Of a stretch of 28,588 bases of DNA, positions 22,761 through 28,588 are shown in pieces. The notes beneath the pieces are model-generated. The model was not told where the DNA came from. It saw only the letters and a list, made by a program, of their open reading frames with translations, and did not search any database. The number at the start of each line of letters is the position of its first letter. The stretch's first letter is position 1. Source of the stretch: an uncultured Collinsella sp. (GTDB lineage Bacteria > Actinomycetota > Coriobacteriia > Coriobacteriales > Coriobacteriaceae); assembly GCA_958403205.1 (NCBI GenBank), contig CATXWM010000027.1:1-28588 (forward strand), given 5' to 3'. The translations under genes were made by a program, and so were the position numbers.

Positions 22761-22766
22761 ATTCTA
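22761..22766 (-). promoter_or_regulatory. -10 box (TAGAAT) of the cell-wall hydrolase gene
   Basis: On the minus strand TAGAAT lies 43 bp before the ATG at 22718. The -35 region is occupied by the inverted repeats at 22782-22825. Confidence 0.5.
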
Positions 22767-22781
22767 CTACTGCTTTCGACC

Positions 22782-22883
22782 TCAACTTGAACCTTAAATG
22801 TCCCAAAGGGTCAAGTTGAACTTGAGGCTTTGGCTTTGACCTGCAGTTATGATGAATTGTTGAGAAACCATAGAGTTCAACTT
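22782..22883. repeat. Cluster of AAGTTGAAC inverted repeats, probable operators
   Basis: TCAACTTGAACCTT (22782-22795) is the near-perfect inverse of AAGGGTCAAGTTGA (22806-22819). The second arm overlaps the perfect palindrome TCAAGTT-G-AACTTGA (22811-22825). AAGTTGAACT recurs in inverted form at 22874-22883. The cluster begins 16 bp upstream of the -10 box of the hydrolase gene, an activator or MerR-like position. The palindrome resembles the SoxR-type sequence CCTCAAGTTAACTTGAGG but has one base more in the centre. Confidence 0.55.
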
Positions 22884-22952
22884 TAACGTTACAGAGCTCT
22901 GTTTGAGAGGAGCTTTGGGCTGTAAAAGCCATCTCAACGTGGGGTTTTATAA

Positions 22953-23585
22953 CTACAGCGTGCCCTTCTGGCGAGCCTGCTCAATCTCTTCGAGGGCCTC
23001 GGCGGGGGTGAACGAACAGGTGCCGTCGCCGAGTTTGATTACCTGGATATCGTCGCCGGCGTAGACCTCTCCGCCCTTTAGTACCACGCCAAAAACGCCC
23101 TCGTGGGGAAAGATGCAGTCGCCGGCGAGATAGTAGATGGCACAGCGTGTGTGGCAGACCTTGCCGATTTGGCTGATTTCGACAAGCACCTCGCTGCCAA
23201 GCTTGAGCTGTGTGCCCAAGGGGAGCGAGAGCAGGTTGATGCCCCGGGTTGTGAAGTTCTCGCCAAAGTCGCCCTCGTGCACATCGAGCCCGCGCGCCTG
23301 CGCCGTCTGGATAGACTCTGCAGCTAAAAAGGAAACCTGGCGGTGCCAATGCCCGGCGCGCGCATCGGAGGCGAGGCCAAACTGCTCGATGACGGTGTCG
23401 TGCCCGTCGGCGACGGGTGACTTACGCGTGCCTTTGTGCTCCGACGTGTTGATTGAGACGATACGGGCAGGCCCGTTGTAAGCATCGTTTGCGGTGCGTA
23501 GGGGAGCTGCCGTCTGGGCACGATTTGCAAGTTCGCGCTTGGCGGCGTCAATGATGGGGTTGTTGATCGGATGAGCCTGGGGCAC
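22953..23585 (-). CDS. MOSC-domain protein
   Basis: This 210-residue protein contains a MOSC domain (about 40-195): RIVSINTSEHKGTRKSPV, DARAGHWHRQVSFLAAESI, GDFGENFTTRGINLLSLPLGTQL (in parts) and the cysteine segment KVCHTRCAIYYLAGDCIFPHEGVFG. MOSC proteins bind molybdenum cofactor and act in sulfur transfer or as standalone reductases such as YiiM/YuaD types; the exact reaction here is unknown. The start is GTG at 23585 with AAAGGTG upstream. No molybdenum-cofactor genes are in the window. A stem-forming TGAATCCTAC ... GTAGGTTCA at 23617-23642 lies in its promoter region and may be an operator. Confidence 0.88.
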   Translation of the reverse strand: MPQAHPINNPIIDAAKRELANRAQTAAPLRTANDAYNGPARIVSINTSEHKGTRKSPVADGHDTVIEQFGLASDARAGHWHRQVSFLAAESIQTAQARGLDVHEGDFGENFTTRGINLLSLPLGTQLKLGSEVLVEISQIGKVCHTRCAIYYLAGDCIFPHEGVFGVVLKGGEVYAGDDIQVIKLGDGTCSFTPAEALEEIEQARQKGTL

Positions 23586-23755
23586 GGTGCACCTTTCGAC
23601 GGGGCGGGCTACATGTTGAATCCTACAACAATGGTAGGTTCATTGCTCATTGTCATACAACGGTGAGCGCCGTCTTCGTGCTGGCCTTCGTGCTGGACGA
23701 TTACGTCGATTGCCATAGATACGGTGGAGCTTTGGGCGCCGGCGGTTTGGCACGC

Positions 23756-23761
23756 TAGAAT
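23756..23761 (+). promoter_or_regulatory. -10 box (TAGAAT) of the ATP-grasp gene
   Basis: TAGAAT preceded by GC lies 57 bp before the ATG at 23818; no convincing -35 is seen. Confidence 0.5.
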
Positions 23762-23817
23762 AATTCAGTTGCGCAAAGACCGCCCGTTGTGTGGGCAGTT
23801 CATGATAGGAAGTTTCC

Positions 23818-25074
23818 ATGGCATTGCAGTTTACAGAGCGCGAGTTCATTCCCGTGCTGCTCGGTGGCGACATCAACGCCTATTCGGTGGCGCGCGCCTT
23901 CTACGAGGAGTACCAGGTCAAGAGTCTGGTCTTTGGCAAGTACCAGACGGGTCCCGCGTACCGCAGCCAGATTATCGACTACACGCCCAACGTGGATATC
24001 GATACCATGCCCGTGATGCTCAAAACCGTCAACGGCATTGCCCAAGCGCATGCCGATAAGACGATTGTCCTTGTGGGCTGTGGCGATAACTATGTTGCCC
24101 TCGTGGCTCAGGCCAAGGATGCCCATGAGTTGGCGGATAACATCGTCGCGCCTTACGCTCCCTACAGCATGCTTGAGCAGTGTCAGAAGAAGGAGATCTT
24201 CTATGAGCTGTGCGAGAAGCATGGCGTGCCCTATCCGCATACCTTTACCTTCACCATGGCGATGCTGAACGCCCAAGGCGAGGCACCTGCCGAAGTGCTC
24301 GACCAGATCGATTTTCCTTACCCGATGATTCTGAAGCCTTCTGACGGCATCATGTGGTGGCAGCACGAGTTCGAGGGCCAGAAAAAGGCCTATGAGATTG
24401 CCGACCGTGCCGAGCTGGAACAGGTCATTCGCGACTCGTATGCCAGCGGCTACACCGACGACCTGATCTTGCAGGATCGCGTGCCCGGCAACGACGAGTA
24501 CATGCGCGTACTCACTAGCTATTCCGACCGCAACGGTAAGGTCCGCATGATGTGCCTGGGCCATGTGCTGCTCGAGGAGCATCAGCCCCACGGTGTCGGC
24601 AACCATGCCTGTATCATTACCGAGCCCAACGACGAGCTCATGGGCGGCGTGCGCAAGTTGCTCGAGGACCTTCACTTTGTGGGCTATTCCAACTTTGACG
24701 TTAAGTACGACGAGCGCGACGGCTCGTTTAAGTTCTTCGATTTCAACACGCGCCAGGGCCGCAGCAATTACTACGTTACCAACAGCGGCTTTAACGTTGC
24801 CAAGTATGTGGTGGACGAGTATGTGTTCAACCGCCCGTTTGAGCCGGAGTTTGTGACGGCTCAGGACGAGGCCCTGTGGATGGTCGTCCCCATGGGCGTC
24901 GTCGACAAGTACGTCAAGGATCCCGAGCTGCGCGCTAAGGTGCATCGCCTGGACAAGGAAGGCAAGGGCGCCGACCCCTCGTTTATGAAGGGCGACTTTG
25001 TCTTTAACCGCTGGCTGCGCATGTGGCACACCAAGCTGCGCCACTTTAAGCTGTTCAAGACGTATTACAAGTAG
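23818..25074 (+). CDS. ATP-grasp ligase, D-aspartate ligase-like
   Basis: This 418-residue ATP-grasp enzyme has an N-terminal pre-ATP-grasp domain (about 1-120: PVLLGGDINAYSVARAF, VLVGCGDNYVAL) and a central ATP-grasp fold. YPMILKPSDGIMWW supplies the ATP-binding lysine, DLILQDRVPGNDEYMRVL the hinge and FKFFDFNTRQGRSNYYV the Mg-binding Asp/Asn pair. The family forms amide or acyl bonds by an acyl phosphate. Overall layout and the racemase gene just downstream suggest a D-aspartate ligase of peptidoglycan cross-bridge formation, as in Enterococcus faecium; this is inference. The ~80-residue C-terminal tail is basic and aromatic. AGGAAG precedes the ATG. It is transcribed from its own promoter. 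Confidence 0.85.
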   Translation: MALQFTEREFIPVLLGGDINAYSVARAFYEEYQVKSLVFGKYQTGPAYRSQIIDYTPNVDIDTMPVMLKTVNGIAQAHADKTIVLVGCGDNYVALVAQAKDAHELADNIVAPYAPYSMLEQCQKKEIFYELCEKHGVPYPHTFTFTMAMLNAQGEAPAEVLDQIDFPYPMILKPSDGIMWWQHEFEGQKKAYEIADRAELEQVIRDSYASGYTDDLILQDRVPGNDEYMRVLTSYSDRNGKVRMMCLGHVLLEEHQPHGVGNHACIITEPNDELMGGVRKLLEDLHFVGYSNFDVKYDERDGSFKFFDFNTRQGRSNYYVTNSGFNVAKYVVDEYVFNRPFEPEFVTAQDEALWMVVPMGVVDKYVKDPELRAKVHRLDKEGKGADPSFMKGDFVFNRWLRMWHTKLRHFKLFKTYYK

Positions 25075-25083
25075 ATGAGTGCG

Positions 25084-25113
25084 GCGCCCGTCCGGTTTGC
25101 ATCGGGCGGGCGC
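25084..25113 (+). terminator. Stem-loop between the ligase and racemase genes
   Basis: An 11-bp GC-rich stem (GCGCCCGTCCG / CGGGCGGGCGC, one G-U) with an 8-nt loop lies 9 bp after the ligase stop. No U-tract follows; the next bases are the racemase -10 box. It may only partly separate the two genes. Confidence 0.5.
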
Positions 25114-25116
25114 GGG

Positions 25117-25136
25117 TATGATACGCGCAATTGCGC
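25117..25136 (+). promoter_or_regulatory. Racemase promoter (TATGAT) with palindrome at +1
   Basis: TATGAT (25117-25122) preceded by GG is followed by the perfect 12-bp palindrome GCGCAATTGCGC (25125-25136), which covers the expected transcription start. The palindrome may be an operator. Confidence 0.45.
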
Positions 25137-25158
25137 AAGCGTCACCAAGGAGGCGGCG

Positions 25159-25905
25159 ATGGAAAAGCTGGGGGTTATCGGCGGCATGGGCGCCGAGGCC
25201 ACGTCGTATTACTACGACCAGGTGGTGCGTCATACGGCTGCTGCCTGCGATCAGGAACATATCGACATGGTGGTGCTTTCCAAGTCGACCATGCCCGACC
25301 GCACGCTGGCCATTAAGACCGGCGAGCATGCCAAGCTGCTGGCGACCATGAAAGAGTGCGCCCAGGCACTCGAGTCGCTGGGCTGTGCGCACATTGCCAT
25401 TCCCTGCAACACGTCGCACTACTTCTACGACCAGATCCAGTCGTTTACGAAGGTGCCGATTATCCACATGCCGCGTGAGTCGGTGCGCTATGCTCTGGCC
25501 GGTGCGGTGATGGGGGAGTGTGAGTTCGACCCCAACCTGAGTATGCCGGCCGAGCCGGTGCACAAGATTGGCATCATGGGCACCGATGGCACCGTGGGCG
25601 CGGGCGTCTACGGCCGCGAATGTAAGGCTGCGGGTGTTGAGGTCGTCTATCCCAGCGAGAAACGTCAGAACGATGTGATGTCGCTTATCTACGATGATGT
25701 GAAGGCCGGACGTGAGCCCGATATGGATAAGTTCGACCGCGTGATGTGGGAGTTCGCCCGTAGCGGCTGCGACCGCGTCATTCTGGCCTGCACCGAGCTA
25801 TCGGTGCTGCAAAAGTACCGAGAGATGCCCGAGATCACCCTCGACGCCATGGACGTCCTGGTGCGTGAATCCATCATCCGCAGCGGCGCTCCCTACCGCC
25901 TCTAG
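25159..25905 (+). CDS. Aspartate/glutamate racemase family protein
   Basis: This 248-residue cofactor-independent racemase has the N-terminal GVIGGMGAEAT signature and two catalytic cysteines, in AIPCNTSHYFYD (about 89) and in ILACTELSVL (about 214), with the expected two-fold alpha/beta arrangement. Both cysteines are intact, so it should interconvert L- and D-aspartate or a related amino acid. It lies 84 bp after an ATP-grasp ligase on the same strand; the pair resembles the racemase/D-aspartate ligase module for peptidoglycan cross-bridges. The ATG at 25159 is preceded by AAGGAGG; a far upstream in-frame ATG at 25075 covers promoter and hairpin DNA and is rejected. RacX/YgeA-type broad-specificity racemases are the alternative. 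Confidence 0.92.
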   Translation: MEKLGVIGGMGAEATSYYYDQVVRHTAAACDQEHIDMVVLSKSTMPDRTLAIKTGEHAKLLATMKECAQALESLGCAHIAIPCNTSHYFYDQIQSFTKVPIIHMPRESVRYALAGAVMGECEFDPNLSMPAEPVHKIGIMGTDGTVGAGVYGRECKAAGVEVVYPSEKRQNDVMSLIYDDVKAGREPDMDKFDRVMWEFARSGCDRVILACTELSVLQKYREMPEITLDAMDVLVRESIIRSGAPYRL

Positions 25906-25916
25906 CTTCCGACCCG

Positions 25917-25941
25917 CCAAAAAGGGACAGGTTAATTTTGG
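25917..25941. repeat. Diverged inverted copy of the REP-like element
   Basis: The ends CCAAAA and TTTTGG are perfect inverted repeats around GGGACAGGTTAA. In reverse complement the core TTAACCTGTCCC matches the GTAACCTGACCC core of the copy at 7142-7172, but the terminal sequences differ. It lies between the racemase stop and the bidirectional terminator. Confidence 0.5.
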
Positions 25942-25964
25942 TAGGTTTTATCTGGTGAAACAGT

Positions 25965-26001
25965 AAAGGCCTCGGCTCGTTTGGTGCGAGCCGAGGCCTT
26001 T
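25965..26001. terminator. Bidirectional terminator between racemase and ecfT
   Basis: A 15-bp perfect stem (AAAGGCCTCGGCTCG / CGAGCCGAGGCCTTT) with a 7-nt loop, flanked by A and T runs, separates the convergent racemase and ecfT genes. Confidence 0.88.
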
Positions 26002-26030
26002 TGCGTTGGGCGGTTGCTGTCGGTGGTGAA

Positions 26031-26777
26031 CTAGAACAGGAAGCCGATGGCGATGAGGGCGATGCTGACGATGAGCACGGCGATGTCCAGGCCCTTGATG
26101 GGGTAGCGCTTGTACGAGCTGGCGCGCGTACGCAGATAGAAGCCGCGCTGTTCTGCCGCCAAGGCTGTGGCATCGGTCTTGCCCACGCTCGAGATGAGCA
26201 GCGGCACGCACAGTGGCAACATGAGCTTAAGCTTCTTGATGGGGTTCTTGGTGTCGTACTCGACGCCGCGTGCGGTCTGCGCCTCCATGATGGCGTTCAT
26301 CTCTTGACCAAACACCGGCACAAAGCGCAGCGCCGTGGTAAAGGTGAAGGCATAGCGATACGGTACGTGCAGCACCTCGACGCAGGCGTTGGCAAGGTCG
26401 TTGAGCTTGGTCACCATGAGCATGAGGATGAGTGGTAACGCCACACCTAGCAGGCGCAGGCAGGCCTTCGATCCTGTGATGAGGCCCGTGTCGGTGATAA
26501 AACCCCATACCACGTTGCCATCGCGCATAAAGGCCAGCTGGAGCACCAGCATGATAAGCGCGAGCGGAATCAGCAACTTGAGCAGCGAGAACAGACGGTC
26601 GACGACGCCGGCATAGGCACCCAGCGCAAGGGTGAGTGCCAAAAAGCCCAGCAGCGCCACGTAGGTGTCGGACAAGAAGATGCCGACGATAATGGCGGCA
26701 GCGAGGCCCAGTTTGACGACGGGATTCAGGCGATGCAGCAGCGTATCGCCCGGCATGTAGTCGATGACGTTAACCAC
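26031..26777 (-). CDS. ecfT: ECF transporter transmembrane component EcfT
   Basis: This 248-residue integral membrane protein of the CbiQ/EcfT family couples the ATPases to the substrate-binding S component. About five or six hydrophobic helices are visible (LGLAAAIIVGIFLS, YVALLGFLALTLALGAY, LLIPLALIMLVLQLAF and a C-terminal one). The two conserved coupling motifs are ARG in MEAQTARGVEYD and RG in AAEQRGFYLR, which insert into the ATPase grooves. The start is GTG at 26777, overlapping the ATPase stop by 8 nt, with AAGGAG 10 nt upstream; the ATG at 26810 lies inside the ATPase gene and is less likely. Transcribed with the ATPase gene. Confidence 0.92.
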   Translation of the reverse strand: MVNVIDYMPGDTLLHRLNPVVKLGLAAAIIVGIFLSDTYVALLGFLALTLALGAYAGVVDRLFSLLKLLIPLALIMLVLQLAFMRDGNVVWGFITDTGLITGSKACLRLLGVALPLILMLMVTKLNDLANACVEVLHVPYRYAFTFTTALRFVPVFGQEMNAIMEAQTARGVEYDTKNPIKKLKLMLPLCVPLLISSVGKTDATALAAEQRGFYLRTRASSYKRYPIKGLDIAVLIVSIALIAIGFLF

Positions 26778-28521
26778 GGTGGACCATCTCCTTGGTAATT
26801 CGAACGACATCGGTGACCTCGCTCACCTGCGCAAAAGCGGGCGAGACGGAAGATGCCAGACGGCGCGAGAGTTCAATAACCTGGGGAGGCTCCACGTAGG
26901 CACGCCGCATGAGATCGATGTTCGAGAATAGCTCGTGCGTGCGGCCGCGGTCGAGGATGCGACCGTCGGCCATTACCACAATGCGCTCGGCAAAATCCGA
27001 GACGACTTCCATATCGTGGCAGACCATGATAACGGCGCAACCGCGCTCGGCCATGGTGCGCACCGTTTCCATGACGGTCATGCACTCGCGGTAATCAAGG
27101 CCGCTCGTGGGCTCGTCGAGCACGACGATCTTGGGCTCAACCACTACGACGGAGGCAAGCGCCACCATTTGTCGCTGACCGCGCGAGAGCGAGAAGGGCG
27201 CCTCGTCGGCCGGCAAGCCAAAGCGGTCGATGACGAGCTGGGCGCGACGCAGCGCCTCGGCACGGTCGATGCCGGTAAGCTCCAGGCCAAAGGCGACCTC
27301 GTCGAGCACGGTGTCCTTGCAGATCTGGCGGTCGGGGTTTTGGAAGAGGGTCGCGACCTCGCGAGCGATGCGGCTCGTGGGAACGGCTGCGGTATCCAGT
27401 CCCGTGACGCGCACGCCGCCCGAGGCGGGCTTAAGCAGGCCCGTGAGCAGCTTGGTGAGCGTGGTCTTGCCGGCGCCGTTTTGGCCGACGATGCCCACGA
27501 GCTCGCCAGGATATAGCGTCAGGCTAAGGTCGTGTACGGCGGCGCCGCCATTGGGATAGGCAAACTCAACATGGTCGAAGGTGAGTACGGGTTCGGCGTC
27601 CTTGGCATGAGGGCGCAACGACGGTGCATGCGGGGAACCGGCGGGCGCCTGGGCTTCGATAGCCGCGCGTGCAGGGTCGACGATGCCCGAAATCAGGCGC
27701 TCGGCCTCATCGACATCCAAGCAGGGGGTACCGCTTACCAGGCCATCGGCCTCGAGGCTATTGAAGATACGCGTGACGCGAGGGCAGTCGACGCCGATGG
27801 CACGGAGCTCGTCGGTATGCGCGAAGACCTCGTGTGGCTCGCCCTGCAGCGCAATTTCGCCATGGTTGAGCACGAGCACGCGGTTGCAGTACTCCGAGAG
27901 CAGGGCGACCTTTTGCTCAACGACGACGATGGTGATTCCAAGTGCGCGGTTTGCCTCACGCAGCGTCTCGAAGACCAACGTGGAGCTGGCGGGGTCGAGT
28001 GCCGCGGTGGGCTCGTCGAGAACCAAGACGTGCGGGCGCATGGCGAGGATGGCGGCGATGGCTACCTTTTGCTTCTGTCCGCCCGAGAGCGTGGCGATCT
28101 CGCGGTCGCGCAGGTCGCTGATGCCGACGGTCTCGAGCGTTTCGCTCACGCGCTGCTCGATCTGGTCGTGGGGAACGCCAAAGTTCTCGAGGCCAAAGAG
28201 CATCTCGTCCTCGACGACCGAAGCGACCATCTGCGTGTCGATATCCTGCAGCACACTGCCGACGATTTGCGACACGTCGGTGAGCGAGACTTCGCAGGTG
28301 TCGTGGCCGTCAACCATGACGGACCCAAAGAACGTGCCGGTGTAGTGGTGGGGCACGGCGCCCGACAGGCAGGCGGCAAGCGTTGACTTGCCGGCGCCCG
28401 AGGGCCCGATGATGCCGATGAAATCTCCCTTGTTCACGCTGAGCGAGATGTGGCTGAGCGCCTGCTCGGTCTGCGTGCCATAGGAGAACGAGACATCGTC
28501 GACGTTGATGATCGTTTCCAT
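26770..28521 (-). CDS. ECF transporter ATPase with two fused ABC domains
   Basis: This 583-residue protein carries both ATPase subunits of an ECF importer in one chain. Domain 1 (about 1-240): Walker A GPSGAGKST (39-47), Q-loop LQD, signature LSGGQ (145-149), Walker B VLVLDEP with Glu 170. Domain 2 (about 312-540): Walker A GQNGAGKTT (346-354), Q-loop FQNPD, signature LSRGQ (445-449), Walker B VVLDEP with Glu 470, H-loop VCHDME. In domain 1 the H-loop histidine is replaced (VVEQKV), and in domain 2 the signature has Arg for the first Gly. The linker is Ala/Pro-rich. AAAGGTATCC precedes the ATG at 28521. EcfT follows with an 8-nt overlap. The S component, which would name the substrate, is not in the window. 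Confidence 0.93.
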   Translation of the reverse strand: METIINVDDVSFSYGTQTEQALSHISLSVNKGDFIGIIGPSGAGKSTLAACLSGAVPHHYTGTFFGSVMVDGHDTCEVSLTDVSQIVGSVLQDIDTQMVASVVEDEMLFGLENFGVPHDQIEQRVSETLETVGISDLRDREIATLSGGQKQKVAIAAILAMRPHVLVLDEPTAALDPASSTLVFETLREANRALGITIVVVEQKVALLSEYCNRVLVLNHGEIALQGEPHEVFAHTDELRAIGVDCPRVTRIFNSLEADGLVSGTPCLDVDEAERLISGIVDPARAAIEAQAPAGSPHAPSLRPHAKDAEPVLTFDHVEFAYPNGGAAVHDLSLTLYPGELVGIVGQNGAGKTTLTKLLTGLLKPASGGVRVTGLDTAAVPTSRIAREVATLFQNPDRQICKDTVLDEVAFGLELTGIDRAEALRRAQLVIDRFGLPADEAPFSLSRGQRQMVALASVVVVEPKIVVLDEPTSGLDYRECMTVMETVRTMAERGCAVIMVCHDMEVVSDFAERIVVMADGRILDRGRTHELFSNIDLMRRAYVEPPQVIELSRRLASSVSPAFAQVSEVTDVVRITKEMVHRG

Positions 28522-28588
28522 GGATACCTTTCATAGTCATTGGGTGTTCCTATAGTTTTGTCAACCGTCGGGGCTACTCCCGGTAGGG
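28522..28588 (-). promoter_or_regulatory. Leader of the ECF operon with a possible -35 box
   Basis: On the minus strand a consensus TTGACA lies about 40 bp before the ATPase start, but no good -10 follows at 16-18 bp. A small GGG/CCC stem (CGGGAGTAGCCCCG) lies at the very edge. The operon may therefore start outside the window, possibly with an S-component gene. Confidence 0.25.

Noticed and set aside
22719..22952. Possible c-di-AMP riboswitch before the cell-wall hydrolase
   Set aside because: Such riboswitches are common before wall hydrolases, but none of the conserved blocks is present; the region holds DNA inverted repeats instead.
23800..25563. 587-codon minus-strand frame opposite the ATP-grasp and racemase genes
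   Set aside because: Overlaps two genes with intact active-site motifs; no own ribosome binding site.
1..28588. tRNA, rRNA, CRISPR arrays and complete insertion sequences
   Set aside because: Looked for and not seen: no tRNA-like cloverleaf, no regularly spaced repeats and no transposase motifs.

Overview
The window is about 28.6 kb of GC-rich, densely coded bacterial chromosome. Gene content, codon use and the L-box-controlled dap genes fit a Gram-positive, low-oxygen gut actinomycete of the Coriobacteriia, most likely Collinsella or a close relative. That assignment is inferred from pattern recognition; no 16S gene or other marker is present. I see no tRNA, rRNA, CRISPR array or intact insertion sequence.

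Layout. 1-2.46 kb: two minus-strand genes of unknown function, one with a long acidic linker and one anchored in the membrane with a Ser/Thr/Asn-rich tail. 2.66-9.47 kb: a plus-strand metabolic run of glutamine-dependent NAD synthetase, a class I/II aminotransferase, L-lactate dehydrogenase, an Mbeg1-like (DUF2974) alpha/beta hydrolase and a YejK/NdpA nucleoid-associated protein. The hydrolase gene is bracketed by two copies of a small palindromic repeat; a third, diverged copy lies near 25.93 kb. 9.7-13.75 kb: a minus-strand lysine/diaminopimelate operon, lysine riboswitch > lysA-dapA (one continuous reading frame) > dapB > dapH. A divergent M20 deacetylase follows. Together with the aminotransferase these could supply every step of the N-acetyl branch after dihydrodipicolinate synthesis.

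15.1-19.05 kb looks like an accessory island. It holds a HigBA toxin-antitoxin pair whose promoter carries a perfect LexA/SOS box, a small membrane protein, a gene-poor stretch, a GIY-YIG nuclease next to an ADP-ribosylglycohydrolase, and a second gene-poor stretch. 19.06-21.55 kb: a Tat/lipobox lipoprotein, a small helix-turn-helix protein and a membrane-anchored Ser/Thr kinase that appears to have a leaderless start. 21.6-22.7 kb: a secreted coiled-coil cell-wall hydrolase preceded by a cluster of inverted AAGTTGAAC repeats.

22.95-25.9 kb: a MOSC-domain protein, then an ATP-grasp ligase and an aspartate/glutamate racemase that together suggest D-amino-acid (possibly D-Asp) ligation. 26.0-28.5 kb: EcfT and a fused tandem-ATPase EcfA of an ECF vitamin/metal transporter; the substrate-binding S component is not in the window. 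The first ATPase half lacks the usual switch histidine.

The points most worth a second look are the lysA-dapA fusion with an internal ribosome binding site, the SOS box on higBA, the GIY-YIG/ADP-ribosylglycohydrolase pair, the repeat family around the Mbeg1-like gene, and the asymmetric EcfA.
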